Below are positions 25,980 through 35,475 of a stretch of DNA of 64,000 nt, in pieces. Positions within the stretch are counted from its first letter, which is position 1. Every line of letters starts with the position of its first letter. Position numbers and translations under genes: made by a program. The notes under the pieces are model-generated. The model was given only the letters and a program-made list of their open reading frames with translations. It made no database searches and was not told the origin of the DNA. Source of the DNA: Pedobacter cryoconitis (GTDB lineage: Bacteria; Bacteroidota; Bacteroidia; Sphingobacteriales; Sphingobacteriaceae). Where the stretch lies: contig NZ_QLLR01000001.1 in NCBI RefSeq assembly GCF_003259615.1, positions 127,922-191,921 of the forward strand. Direction: 5' to 3'.

Positions 25980-27698
25980 ATGTTAAACGTAATTGATCTG
26001 AATATTCAGTTTTTTAATCAGGAAGACCGCTCCTGGCAAACCGCGGTTAACCAGATCAGCTTCAAAGCTGAAAGAGGGCGGGTTTTAGGGATCGTTGGAG
26101 AATCCGGTTCTGGAAAGTCTGTCACCTCATTTGCGATCATGCGTTTACATGACCCGGTGTACACCAAAATTACCGGAGATATTCTTTTTAATGACATCAG
26201 CCTGCTTTCCTTATCCGATAAGGAAATGAATACCTACAGGGGCAATAAAATTGCCATGATCTTCCAGGAGCCCATGACCTCTCTGAATCCTGTTTTCACG
26301 TGTGGTGACCAGGTACAGGAAGCCATCATGCTGCATCAGAACCTGGGTAAACAAGCAGCAAAAGAGAAAACCACCGAACTTTTTAAAGAAGTACAACTCC
26401 CCCGCCCGGAAACTATTTTCGATACTTACCCGCATCAGCTTTCGGGAGGACAAAAACAAAGGGTAATGATTGCAATGGCTTTAAGTTGCAACCCTGAATT
26501 TCTGATTGCCGATGAGCCTACCACAGCACTGGATGTAACGGTCCAGCAAACCATCCTGCAATTACTCCTTAAAATAAAAGAAGAACGGAATATGGGGATG
26601 ATTTTCATTTCCCATGACCTGGCAGTGATCAGTGAAATCGCTGATGATGTTGCCGTGATGTACAAAGGGACAATCGTAGAGCAAAGTTCTGTAGAACAGT
26701 TATTTAAAAACCCGAAACACCCCTATACGAAAGGACTGCTGGCTTGCAGGCCTTCCCCTTTATACCGCTTGAAAAAGCTACCGGTAGTAGCCGACTTTTT
26801 AAAACAGGGTACAGACCAGCCGATTGCTCATTTATTAGCTATCAACAGCTACACGCAACAGGAAATTGACAGCAGAAGAGCAGCTTTGTATGAAACCACT
26901 CCCCTGCTGGAAGTACAAAATATTTGTACCTGGTTTCCAGTTAGAAATGGATTATTCGGTTCTTCTAAAACTGTAATTAAAGCAGTTGATGAGGTGAGTT
27001 TTAAATTATATCCAGGAGAAACACTGGGTCTGGTTGGTGAATCAGGATGCGGTAAAACTACACTGGGCAGAACTATTTTACGCCTGATTGAACCTACTTC
27101 CGGTTCAATTATTTTTGATGGACAAGATATTACACATTTAAAGAAGGAAAAGCTTCGTGCATTGAGAAAAGACATACAGCTCATTTTTCAGGACCCTTAT
27201 TCCTCGTTAAATTCACAGCTTACGGTAGGAAATGCTTTAATGGAGCCACTGCAGGTACATGGTGTATTTAACAATAATTCAGAACGCAAAGCACATGTAC
27301 AGCATTTACTGGAACTGGTAGATCTGAAACCTGAACATTTTAACCGTTATCCTCATGAATTTTCAGGTGGTCAGCGGCAGCGTATTGTAATTGCACGCGC
27401 GCTTGCCCTTCAGCCTAAATTGATTATATGCGATGAATCCGTCTCTGCACTGGATGTTTCTGTACAGGCCCAGGTATTAAATTTACTCAGAAGGCTGCAA
27501 CAGGAAATGGGCTTGACTTACATCTTCATTTCTCATGACCTGGCTGTCGTTAAACACCTGTCTGATAGAATGATTGTGATGAACAAAGGGAAGATAGAAG
27601 AAGAAGATTTTCCGGAAATTATCTATGAACATCCTCAGACCGCTTATACGCAAAAACTAATTGCTGCGATTCCGGGAAAATTAAGCCTTGCCAGGTAA
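25980..27698 (+). CDS. Dipeptide/oligopeptide-type ABC transporter ATP-binding protein with two fused ATPase domains
   Basis: 572 residues from the ATG at 25980 (MLNVIDLNIQF). A frame opening at 25923 adds 19 residues that do not fit the family start. Domain one has Walker A GESGSGKS, signature LSGGQKQR and Walker B FLIADEPTTALD. Domain two has GESGCGKTT, FSGGQRQR and LIICDESVSALD. Each carries the oppA-type extension (KHPYTKGLLACRPSP in the first). This matches DppD-DppF fusions such as YejF and GsiA, which power peptide or microcin uptake across the inner membrane. No permease or binding-protein gene lies beside it, so partners must be elsewhere. Its 3' end overlaps the convergent MscS gene by 18 bases. 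Confidence 0.93.
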   Translation: MLNVIDLNIQFFNQEDRSWQTAVNQISFKAERGRVLGIVGESGSGKSVTSFAIMRLHDPVYTKITGDILFNDISLLSLSDKEMNTYRGNKIAMIFQEPMTSLNPVFTCGDQVQEAIMLHQNLGKQAAKEKTTELFKEVQLPRPETIFDTYPHQLSGGQKQRVMIAMALSCNPEFLIADEPTTALDVTVQQTILQLLLKIKEERNMGMIFISHDLAVISEIADDVAVMYKGTIVEQSSVEQLFKNPKHPYTKGLLACRPSPLYRLKKLPVVADFLKQGTDQPIAHLLAINSYTQQEIDSRRAALYETTPLLEVQNICTWFPVRNGLFGSSKTVIKAVDEVSFKLYPGETLGLVGESGCGKTTLGRTILRLIEPTSGSIIFDGQDITHLKKEKLRALRKDIQLIFQDPYSSLNSQLTVGNALMEPLQVHGVFNNNSERKAHVQHLLELVDLKPEHFNRYPHEFSGGQRQRIVIARALALQPKLIICDESVSALDVSVQAQVLNLLRRLQQEMGLTYIFISHDLAVVKHLSDRMIVMNKGKIEEEDFPEIIYEHPQTAYTQKLIAAIPGKLSLAR

Positions 27699-28571
27699 TT
27701 GCTGCTGTGGTACAGTGAGTTTAAGAATCGCTGTATTCAATACTCTCCTGATTTCTCTTTCTTTGAGCTTATCATAGTTATTCAATAATACTTGTGCCTT
27801 AAACCGGGCAATATCCTTATTGATAGCGAGTGTTTTGATCGTCAGGCCGCTGGATACAATATTGTCTTTAAAACTATCTAAAGCCTGATACAAGTGCTTT
27901 TCTAAAAAATCAGGCGTATAGCCGAAATTTAGCGCCATTTCAAATTCCACACTTAATTTCTTGATATTCTGTTTGGACTGGTTGATAATAACTGAGCTGA
28001 ATACCACTGAGTTCGGAATAATGACCATATCATTGTCCTCATTCTGAAGAATCATGTTAATCAGGGTAATGTCCAGGATTTTACCTTCATTATCATTTAC
28101 ACGAATATGATCACCCAATGATAAACGGTCTGAAAACATAATGATCAATCCATTGATCATATTGGTAATATAATCTTTAAAGGTAACTGCAATCGCTGCC
28201 GCCACAATCGTAATACTGGTTAAAAACTCCAGCGGTTTAATTCCCATCCAGATCATGATTGCAATTACTCCAAATACAGTATTGAGAATAGACACAATCC
28301 TGTTAATCCCCAAAATGAAGTTATCCTTGATCGTAGACTTAAAGCGATGTTTTTTAATGTACCAGTAAATCACAACCAGGCGAAGGAAGGAAACCGCAAC
28401 ACTTGGACCGAGAAATACCATAAACGCATGCGCAGTTAATGCTATAAAAGGGAAATCGGTAAACATGACCGGCTGATAAGTTTCAAAATACGCCAGCACA
28501 AAGAGCACAATAGTCTTGATGATAATCATCAGAAATTCTCTTTTGGTACTTCGCTGTTTTTCTTCTATCAT
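27681..28571 (-). CDS. MscS-family mechanosensitive ion channel
   Basis: 296 residues. Several hydrophobic segments precede residue 150. The pore-lining helix and beta-domain region include AVTFKDYITNMINGLIIMFSDRL and the motif SLGDHIRVNDNEGKILDI. The C-terminal cytoplasmic alpha/beta cage domain follows. The protein opens under membrane tension to release solutes. It is a small plain member without the extra domains of larger MscS relatives. It is transcribed alone and divergent from rnr. Confidence 0.92.
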   Translation of the reverse strand: MIEEKQRSTKREFLMIIIKTIVLFVLAYFETYQPVMFTDFPFIALTAHAFMVFLGPSVAVSFLRLVVIYWYIKKHRFKSTIKDNFILGINRIVSILNTVFGVIAIMIWMGIKPLEFLTSITIVAAAIAVTFKDYITNMINGLIIMFSDRLSLGDHIRVNDNEGKILDITLINMILQNEDNDMVIIPNSVVFSSVIINQSKQNIKKLSVEFEMALNFGYTPDFLEKHLYQALDSFKDNIVSSGLTIKTLAINKDIARFKAQVLLNNYDKLKEREIRRVLNTAILKLTVPQQQLPGKA

Positions 28572-28764
28572 TTTAAATTTTCTCCTGTTCGTTCCGCCAT
28601 TTTAATATTCCTGACCAGAATTTGGATCACTGCTAAAGCTCCGGTAAAAATTACAATTATACAAATCCCCGATACGCTTTAAGGCCTTTTATATTGGATT
28701 TATGCCCCTTTAGGCTTCATAAATCATTTCAAAGTGTTACCTTCGGAATATTGACAAATATACT

Positions 28765-30897
28765 ATGGCAAAAAAGAAATCTTCTCAAATAAAACTCGTC
28801 TTAACTCAGTTAATTAGTGATGTTTTAGAGAATAGCAATAATGAAGCCTTGAATTATAAACAGGTTTCAGCCAAACTCAACATAAAAGATGAAGAAGCAA
28901 GGGAAACCATTTTAGAGATCCTGAAAGAACAAGCACAAAAAGGTGTTTTTTCGGAACCCGAAAAAGGAAAGTTCAAGCTTAAAGATTTAAAGACCTTTAT
29001 CACCGGAAAAGTAGATATGACTGCCGATGGCGCAGCTTTTATCGTTCCTGATGATGAGTTTGAAAAAGACGTGTTCGTATCTGCCCGTAAACTGCATAAT
29101 GCACTGAACGGCGATAAAGTAAAAGTTTATATCTACGCTAAAAAAAGAGGTAGAAAAAATGAGGGTGAAGTCGTTGAAATTATACAACGCTTAAAAACTG
29201 ATTTTATAGGCGTAATTAAAATATCTGACCGCTTTGCATTCGTCACTGTTGACGACAAGAAAATGCTGCATGATATTTTTGTACCGTTAAGCGACCTTGA
29301 TGGTGCTAAAAATGGGCAAAAAGTACAGGTAGCAATTACGGACTGGCCCGAGGGTGCAAAAAACCCTATTGGAAAGATCATCAATATTCTGGGTACACAA
29401 GGAGAGAATAACACAGAAATGAATGCGATCCTTGCGCAGTATGGTTTTCCATTGTCTTTCCCTCCTGAGGTAGAGAAAGAAGCGAATGAAATTCCGGAAG
29501 CTATCACCGAAGAGGAATTGAAAAACCGCCGTGACTTCCGGGATACGGTAACTTTTACGATTGATCCGGCGGATGCAAAAGACTTTGATGATGCAATATC
29601 CTTCAAAAAACTACCAAATGGCAATTATGAAGTTGGAGTACACATTGCGGATGTTTCGCATTATGTACAGCCTAAAACGTATTTAGATAAAGAAGCTTAT
29701 TCAAGAGCTACTTCCGTTTACCTGGTAGACCGGGTAATCCCGATGCTTCCTGAAAGATTAAGTAACGGTGTTTGTTCACTTCGCCCAAATGAAGATAAAC
29801 TCTGCTTTGCAGCTGTGTTTGAACTGGATGAAGCGGCCAATGTAGTAGAAGAATGGTTCGGAAGAACTGTGATCCACTCCGACAGACGTTTCAGTTATGA
29901 AGAAGCTCAGGAAGTTATCGAAAATAAAGAAGGCGACTATGTGCAGGAAATCCTGAAGCTGAATGAGCTTGCTTATATTTTAAGAGATAGAAAGTTTAAA
30001 AATGGTGCGATAAGTTTTGAAAGTACTGAAGTAAAATTCAGACTGGACGAAAAAGGAAAACCAGTTGGTGTTTACGTGAAAGAACGTAAAGATGCCCATA
30101 AACTGATTGAAGACTTTATGTTGCTGGCCAACAAAAAAGTAGCTGAATTTATCGCCAAAAAAGGTAAAGGAAAGGCTAAATATACTTTCGTGTACCGTTC
30201 TCATGATTCTCCGAACCTGGAAAACCTGGGTAACTTCGCCTTATTTGCTGCTCGTTTTGGTTATAAAATCAACATGAAATCGGATAAGGATATTGCGAAA
30301 TCACTGAACTTCCTGATGGAAGATGTGGAAGGCAAAAAAGAACAGAATGTACTGACCCAGTTAGCTATCCGTTCGATGGCCAAAGCGGTTTATACGACTA
30401 AAAAAACCAGCCATTATGGATTGGCTTTTGATCATTATACCCACTTCACCTCTCCGATCCGCCGATACCCTGATGTGATGGTCCATCGCCTGCTGGCTGC
30501 TTATCTTAACGGAGAACGCTCTGCCAATGAGGATGAATATGAAACTGCTGCTTCCCATTCTTCTGCCATGGAAAAACGTGCTGCTGATGCGGAACGTGCT
30601 TCTATTAAATACAAGCAGGTAGAATATCTGGAAGAGAATGTAGGCAAACTCTTTATGGGTATTATTTCTGGCGTAACCGAATGGGGAATGTATGTAGAGC
30701 TGATCGAAAACAAGTGTGAAGGAATGATCAGATTGAAAGACATAGCTGATGATTTTTACGTACTGGATGAGAAAAACTACTGTATTGTAGGTCAGCGTAA
30801 GAAAAAGAAATATCAATTGGGTGATGAAGTCAAAGTGAAAGTAAAGAGAGTAGATCTGTCTAAACGCCAGATTGACTTTGCACTGGTACAGGACTAA
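28765..30897 (+). CDS. rnr: Ribonuclease R
   Basis: 710 residues. Order: N-terminal winged-helix and cold-shock-like domains (about residues 1-230), then the RNB catalytic domain with the metal-binding aspartates in TIDPADAKDFDDAISF and the downstream HFTSPIRRYPDVMVHRLL. The C-terminal S1 domain contains FMGIISGVTEWGMYVELIE, followed by a short basic end. It degrades structured RNA 3' to 5'. It is shorter than the E. coli enzyme (about 810) but normal for Bacteroidota. The next gene begins 8 bases after its stop. Confidence 0.97.
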   Translation: MAKKKSSQIKLVLTQLISDVLENSNNEALNYKQVSAKLNIKDEEARETILEILKEQAQKGVFSEPEKGKFKLKDLKTFITGKVDMTADGAAFIVPDDEFEKDVFVSARKLHNALNGDKVKVYIYAKKRGRKNEGEVVEIIQRLKTDFIGVIKISDRFAFVTVDDKKMLHDIFVPLSDLDGAKNGQKVQVAITDWPEGAKNPIGKIINILGTQGENNTEMNAILAQYGFPLSFPPEVEKEANEIPEAITEEELKNRRDFRDTVTFTIDPADAKDFDDAISFKKLPNGNYEVGVHIADVSHYVQPKTYLDKEAYSRATSVYLVDRVIPMLPERLSNGVCSLRPNEDKLCFAAVFELDEAANVVEEWFGRTVIHSDRRFSYEEAQEVIENKEGDYVQEILKLNELAYILRDRKFKNGAISFESTEVKFRLDEKGKPVGVYVKERKDAHKLIEDFMLLANKKVAEFIAKKGKGKAKYTFVYRSHDSPNLENLGNFALFAARFGYKINMKSDKDIAKSLNFLMEDVEGKKEQNVLTQLAIRSMAKAVYTTKKTSHYGLAFDHYTHFTSPIRRYPDVMVHRLLAAYLNGERSANEDEYETAASHSSAMEKRAADAERASIKYKQVEYLEENVGKLFMGIISGVTEWGMYVELIENKCEGMIRLKDIADDFYVLDEKNYCIVGQRKKKKYQLGDEVKVKVKRVDLSKRQIDFALVQD

Positions 30898-30904
30898 AGA
30901 TAAC

Positions 30905-32071
30905 ATGTATAAATCAGGCGCTTTTCTCCTCTTGTTGCTCATGTTATCTTCTGTATGCGTTTTGGCGCAGCAAAGAATTTCAGGTAGTATCGTAGAAAAA
31001 AACACAGGTAATCCTGTTGTTTTTGCTACTGTACAAGTAAAAAATCAGAAAAGTACGCTAACTAATGGAAGTGGTGAGTTCGAGCTCACCGTTTCCTCCT
31101 TACCAGTTACTTTACTGATTACGCACCTGAATTATGCAGGCGGCAGCTTTGAAGTTAAAACCGCGGATGAGCCATTGAAAATAGTACTTGATCCGCAGGT
31201 AATGACTTTAAAAGAAGTATCTGTTGGAAATCCGGCAACAGCCATTATGCAGGATGCTACAGACAAAGCATTGAAAACTTACAATAAATCGAATCTTGGC
31301 AAAGCTTTTTTAAGACAGATTGCTTATGAAGGGGACGAACCTGTATACCTGAATGAGATCTGGCTGGATGCAGAATGGAAACCTTACGGCCTGATTGGCT
31401 GGCATCCTACTGAGGCACGCCACCTGCAAGGTAAAAAAGGAATTTCCTATACCAATACCAGCTTCTTCTCTTTCATTTTCTCCGGTTATCTGGCTAATTC
31501 ATTTCATAAAAAACCTTTGTTGAAAAAAGTAGATTCCCTATATACTTTTAAACTGGCGGGAACTTATCTTCAGGATGGAGAAGAGATTGCAAAGATCATC
31601 TGCACCCCTAAACGGGCACTCAAAGAGAAAAGGTTTGAAGGGGCTTATTATGTGAATACAGTCACCAATAACGTACTGAAAATTGAAGGCGTAATTAAAG
31701 GCATGTTCTTTAAGAGTAATGGGCCTGTAAGTATCAAGAACAAAGAAACCGCATTTATCGCACAATACAGACTGAATAAACAAGGGGACAATGTACTGGA
31801 TTACTCCGTTTTTAATACGTCAAACAGGTTAAAAATGATGGGTCTGGGCGTACAGGATACGGATCTTTATTCCACCTTATATATGACCGATAACGATGCT
31901 ATAGATCAAAGTAAGCTGGAAGAAGTAAGTTTGAAGATCAATGATAGCAACCTGGTCAAAGCAATGACCTATAACGAAGATTTCTGGAAAAAGAATCCCG
32001 GGATAAAAAGAACCGCAAAGGAACAGGCAGCAATAGAAATTTTAGAAAAAAACACCACATTAAGAAAATAA
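30905..32071 (+). CDS. Exported protein with carboxypeptidase-regulatory-like domain
   Basis: 388 residues from the ATG at 30905, which begins a clean signal peptide (MYKSGAFLLLLLMLSSVCVLAQ). The start at 30872 would lie inside rnr. Residues about 22-110 form a CarboxypepD_reg-like beta-sandwich (RISGSIVEKNTGNPVVFATV, SGEFELTV), the same domain found at the start of SusC proteins, but no receptor plug or barrel follows. The remaining 280 residues are beta-rich and of unknown function. The stop overlaps the start of the polyprenyl synthase gene (TAATG). Confidence 0.85.
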   Translation: MYKSGAFLLLLLMLSSVCVLAQQRISGSIVEKNTGNPVVFATVQVKNQKSTLTNGSGEFELTVSSLPVTLLITHLNYAGGSFEVKTADEPLKIVLDPQVMTLKEVSVGNPATAIMQDATDKALKTYNKSNLGKAFLRQIAYEGDEPVYLNEIWLDAEWKPYGLIGWHPTEARHLQGKKGISYTNTSFFSFIFSGYLANSFHKKPLLKKVDSLYTFKLAGTYLQDGEEIAKIICTPKRALKEKRFEGAYYVNTVTNNVLKIEGVIKGMFFKSNGPVSIKNKETAFIAQYRLNKQGDNVLDYSVFNTSNRLKMMGLGVQDTDLYSTLYMTDNDAIDQSKLEEVSLKINDSNLVKAMTYNEDFWKKNPGIKRTAKEQAAIEILEKNTTLRK

Positions 32072-33039
32072 TGCATACCATTTTTGAGTTACAACAACTA
32101 ATTGAAACAGCGATCAAAAAGGTCGAATATCCAGAGATTCCTTCCAGGTTATACGAACCGATAAGCTATATTATGCGTCTTGGCGGCAAAAGGATCAGAC
32201 CGGTATTGCTTTTGCTTTCCAGTGAATTGTTTAACACCGATGCCAGCGAAGCCATAGAAGCAGCATTGGCCATTGAAACCTTCCATAATTTTACGCTGAT
32301 CCATGATGATATTATGGACAATGCGCCTTTACGAAGAGGCCAGGATACTGTTCATATTAAATGGGGCGTAAATAACGCGATCCTGAGTGGTGATGTGATG
32401 ATGGTCGAAGCCAACAAACATTTGACGAATCTGGATGCCAGCATTCTTAAAAATGCGCTGCATTGCTTCAATACTACGGCACAGGGAGTTTGTGAAGGTC
32501 AGCAGCTGGATATGGAATTCGAACAACGAACTGATGTCAGTATCGTGGAATATATCAATATGATCCGTTTAAAAACGGCAGTTTTGGTAGGTGGAGCAAT
32601 GAAACTTGGTGCAATTGTAGGCGGCGCAAGTGAACAGGATGCTGAACATCTTTATGATTTTGGTGAAAATTTCGGAATTGCTTTCCAATTACAGGATGAT
32701 ATTCTGGACGTTTATGGTGATCCGGTTAAATTTGGTAAACAGGTTGGTGGTGATATTATCTCCAACAAACAGACATTCCTTTTGCTTAAGCTGAAAGAAT
32801 TAGCAAAAGGTAATGACCTGGCTTTACTGGAATCACAATATGCGAATACTGATTACCCTGCAAAGATTGAAGCCATTACGAAATTGTATAACCAATACCA
32901 CATCAGAGAGCTTGCAGTTACAGAAATGAAACGCAGCCTTAACATAGCTTTTGCAGCACTGGAAAAAGTAAGTATTGAGGCAGTCAGGAAAAATGAGCTG
33001 ACCCTGCTTGCCGAATCACTACTGGATAGAGAACACTAA
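32071..33039 (+). CDS. Trans-polyprenyl diphosphate synthase
   Basis: 322 residues. The first aspartate-rich motif is HDDIMDNAPLRRG (DDxxD, about residues 75-90) and the second QLQDDILDVYGD (about 211-222). GGKRIRPVLLLLS and FQLQDD are also typical. It condenses isopentenyl diphosphate onto an allylic starter; chain length cannot be read reliably. The most likely use is the side chain of menaquinone, which the organism appears to make by the futalosine route (mqnC at the right end). It is coupled to the exported protein upstream by a one-base overlap. Confidence 0.92.
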   Translation: MHTIFELQQLIETAIKKVEYPEIPSRLYEPISYIMRLGGKRIRPVLLLLSSELFNTDASEAIEAALAIETFHNFTLIHDDIMDNAPLRRGQDTVHIKWGVNNAILSGDVMMVEANKHLTNLDASILKNALHCFNTTAQGVCEGQQLDMEFEQRTDVSIVEYINMIRLKTAVLVGGAMKLGAIVGGASEQDAEHLYDFGENFGIAFQLQDDILDVYGDPVKFGKQVGGDIISNKQTFLLLKLKELAKGNDLALLESQYANTDYPAKIEAITKLYNQYHIRELAVTEMKRSLNIAFAALEKVSIEAVRKNELTLLAESLLDREH

Positions 33040-33052
33040 TACTTATCAGGTA

Positions 33053-34018
33053 CTAGTTGTCTACCAGGTGTTTAATTTTTTCATAAGTTAAGGGTTTCGT
33101 CAGGAAATCCTTAACTGACTTATAGGACTGCGCTCTCGTGCGTTCTGCGGGATCAATTGTAGAAGATATGATAACTACGTCTACCTCTGGCTTTTGTTCC
33201 TCCAGGAGCTTTAAAAACGTCCAGCCATCTATCTCAGGCATATTCAGGTCAAGTAAAATTAAATCAGGCTTATTTTCCTTCAGATAATCAAGTGCACGTA
33301 TCGAACTTCCAAACTGTACTACCCTTTTATTTTTGTTGTGTTTGGTAATGATCATATGATGCAGCTTATTGGTCAGCGAGTCATCATCGATCAGCATAAT
33401 ATGCTTGGAATCTATTTTGGTAGATTCTGCTATAAAATCATCAGCCTCATGTTCTTTATTGATCAAACTGTTCAGCATTTTAATAATGTCATCCAGTTTT
33501 TCGGCCTGAAAGTTAATATCTCTCAATAATTCTTTGATCTTGCTGGTATCAAACGATTCCATATCCGGAAAATTCATCAGACTGGACAAACTTAAGATAT
33601 TGGTTATCGGCGCCCGGAGATCGTGCGAGGCCAGATGTGAATACTCATCCAGCAGTTTCATCTGGTTAGACTTCCTGTTGCTGTCAATGATAGTACAAGC
33701 TACCTGTGGGTTCTGGGGATCAGTGAAAACAGGCGTAAGCACGATCTGCAGCAATACATCATCCATATCCTTCACCTTTAACCGCTTTTCTATACTGAAA
33801 ACCTTCCCTTCAAAGCACTCTGCGACAAGTTTAGAAAACGTCCGTTCATACTTTTGTGAAATGATTTCCACAAAAGATTCCCCAATAGTGGGATTTTTGG
33901 CTAAAAAATACCCTATTTTTTCGATGGAATGAATATTGAAAAAAGTAATGTGATTTTTTTTATTAAAAAGAAAATAAGAGTTATCGGTATAACAATCACA
34001 ATAAGCACTAAGCTTCAT
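33053..34018 (-). CDS. PAS-like / HisKA / receiver regulatory protein without kinase catalytic domain
   Basis: 321 residues. An N-terminal PAS-like sensor (about 1-115) precedes a HisKA phosphoacceptor helix with SHLASHDLRAPITNIL (histidine near residue 132). A receiver domain (about 207-321) follows, with DDDSLTNK, the phosphorylatable aspartate in DLILLDLNMPEIDGW, and the lysine in FLTKPLTYEK. No HATPase_c region (N, G1, G2 boxes) exists between HisKA and receiver; only a short linker (INKEHEADDF) does. It therefore cannot phosphorylate itself and probably relays or competes for phosphate with another kinase, or acts by protein binding. It may derive from a larger hybrid kinase by internal deletion. 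Confidence 0.85.
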   Translation of the reverse strand: MKLSAYCDCYTDNSYFLFNKKNHITFFNIHSIEKIGYFLAKNPTIGESFVEIISQKYERTFSKLVAECFEGKVFSIEKRLKVKDMDDVLLQIVLTPVFTDPQNPQVACTIIDSNRKSNQMKLLDEYSHLASHDLRAPITNILSLSSLMNFPDMESFDTSKIKELLRDINFQAEKLDDIIKMLNSLINKEHEADDFIAESTKIDSKHIMLIDDDSLTNKLHHMIITKHNKNKRVVQFGSSIRALDYLKENKPDLILLDLNMPEIDGWTFLKLLEEQKPEVDVVIISSTIDPAERTRAQSYKSVKDFLTKPLTYEKIKHLVDN

Positions 34019-34209
34019 AGTTGATTTCCTTTAGTATGACACAAATACAAGCACTCATTTAATTTTTTTTTAACATTTAACAACCTACTTTAAAACTCGA
34101 AATCTTCCTATAAAGATAACCAAATTATACTCGCGGATGTAATGGTTCGATAATTGTCTTTTTTACACCAATAGAATAAAGTCACAAACCAACAAAAAAA
34201 ATATTATTT

Positions 34210-34566
34210 ATGCAAGAAATTCTATCAAAGAAAATATTAGGGAAGAGGATTAAGTCATTAAGACTAGAAAGAGCTTATGCTCAGGTTGATGTAGCAAATT
34301 TATTGAATTTATCCAGGAGCAATTATTCTCAAATTGAGCTTGGCAACCAATACCCCACCTTTCATACGCTTTGCGCCCTTTCAAGGCACTATAAGAAGAG
34401 TTATGAATGGCTATTACATGGAGAAGAGAATAACGAACCACAAGCTGTACTTCCTGTAGCTGGCCTGATGTCTGAACTGGAGACTACACTTAAGAATTTC
34501 TCTTCGTGTTTGGAAAAACTGGAAAACGAACTTCAAATTATAAAATTAAAAATTGACATATCTTAA
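34210..34566 (+). CDS. XRE-family helix-turn-helix transcriptional regulator
   Basis: 118 residues. The N-terminal HTH (about residues 10-68) reads LGKRIKSLRLERAYAQVDVANLL and SRSNYSQIELGNQYPTFHTL. The rest (about 85-118) is predicted helical and charged (LENELQIIKLKI), likely for dimerisation. Target genes unknown. It is divergent from the receiver-containing protein at 33053 and ends at a strong bidirectional terminator before rpmA. Confidence 0.9.
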   Translation: MQEILSKKILGKRIKSLRLERAYAQVDVANLLNLSRSNYSQIELGNQYPTFHTLCALSRHYKKSYEWLLHGEENNEPQAVLPVAGLMSELETTLKNFSSCLEKLENELQIIKLKIDIS

Positions 34567-34582
34567 AAATAAGGGTCAATAA

Positions 34583-34616
34583 AAAAGCCGCAACGAAAAC
34601 GTTGCGGCTTTTTTAT
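34583..34616. terminator. Bidirectional terminator between XRE gene and rpmA
   Basis: AAAAGCCGCAACG (34583-34595) pairs perfectly with CGTTGCGGCTTTT (34600-34612) around an AAAA loop, with T-runs in both directions. It ends both the plus-strand regulator and the minus-strand ribosomal protein operon. Confidence 0.9.
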
Positions 34617-34632
34617 TATAATATTTTAAAGA

Positions 34633-35022
34633 TTATTCTGCCGGAGCAGCGTCAGCTTTAGCAGCTTTTTTAGCTGGTGCTTTTTTAGCAGGTGCTTCAG
34701 CTACCGGAGCAGCAGCTTCTTCTACTTTTTTAGTAGGAACAGCTTTTTCAACAACTTCGCTAATTACACTTGCAGGTAAGATAGAAACGTAAGATTTGTT
34801 GTCTTGTTTCTTTCTGAAAACTACAGTACCAGCAACAAGAGCGAATAAAGTATGGTCTTTACCAATACCTACGCCTTTATCAGGATGGTGTTTAGTTCCG
34901 CGTTGACGTACTAAGATGTTTCCTGCAATTGCTTCCTGACCACCAAAAATTTTGATACCTAAGCGTTTACTATGAGACTCACGTCCGTTTCTCGAACTAC
35001 CGGCTCCTTTTTTATGTGCCAT
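34633..35022 (-). CDS. rpmA: 50S ribosomal protein L27 with extended basic C-terminus
   Basis: 129 residues. The first 88 match L27 fully: [20 protein letters not shown], then [15 protein letters not shown] and [14 protein letters not shown]27 normally ends there (about 85-90 residues). Here a further 40 residues rich in Ala, Lys, Pro and Glu follow ([15 protein letters not shown]). The mature N-terminus begins with AHKKG, so no N-terminal extension needs cleavage. L27 contacts the peptidyl-transferase centre through that N-terminus; the tail would lie at the ribosome surface. It follows rplU by 59 bases on the same strand. Confidence 0.97.
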   Translation of the reverse strand: MAHKKGAGSSRNGRESHSKRLGIKIFGGQEAIAGNILVRQRGTKHHPDKGVGIGKDHTLFALVAGTVVFRKKQDNKSYVSILPASVISEVVEKAVPTKKVEEAAAPVAEAPAKKAPAKKAAKADAAPAE

Positions 35023-35081
35023 TTTGTTTTATATTTTATCAACTAACAGTGTAAAACTGATAATTTTTGTTTAACAACTAA

Positions 35082-35393
35082 TTATAAACTGATACCAGAG
35101 ATCTGGATTTTTGTGAAATACTGGCGGTGGCCATTTTTCTTTTTGTAACCTTTTCTACGTTTCTTTTTGAAAACGATTACTTTATCGCCTTTTAAATGAG
35201 ACACGATTTTAGCTGAAACGATAGCTCCTGATAATAAAGGGGCACCAACAGAGATCTTACCTCCGTCTTCAACCAACAATACATTGTCAAATTCAATACT
35301 AGCGCCTTCATCTCCTTGCAAACGGTGTACAAAAAGGTGCTGGTCTTTTGCAACTTTGAATTGCTGTCCTGCTATATTTACTATTGCGTACAT
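35082..35393 (-). CDS. rplU: 50S ribosomal protein L21
   Basis: 103 residues. [18 protein letters not shown] at the start and [16 protein letters not shown] before the end are standard L21. It binds 23S rRNA in the large subunit. It leads the usual rplU-rpmA pair and is preceded by a TATATTTG -7 box. Confidence 0.98.
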   Translation of the reverse strand: MYAIVNIAGQQFKVAKDQHLFVHRLQGDEGASIEFDNVLLVEDGGKISVGAPLLSGAIVSAKIVSHLKGDKVIVFKKKRRKGYKKKNGHRQYFTKIQISGISL

Positions 35394-35439
35394 TGTTAAA
35401 TAATTAGTATTTTAAATTGTTTATTTTTTTATCGAGGTG

Positions 35440-35447
35440 CAAATATA
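35440..35447 (-). promoter_or_regulatory. -7 box of the rplU-rpmA promoter
   Basis: On the minus strand TATATTTG, followed by CACC, matches TAnnTTTG exactly. It lies 46 bases before the rplU start. The -33 element is weak. Confidence 0.6.
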
Positions 35448-35475
35448 GAATATATATTTATAAATTCATAATGAT

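Noticed and set aside
30361..31005. 214-codon minus-strand frame over the end of rnr
   Set aside because: Antisense shadow of the RNase R S1 domain and the next gene's signal peptide; composition is Phe/Tyr/Ser-rich.
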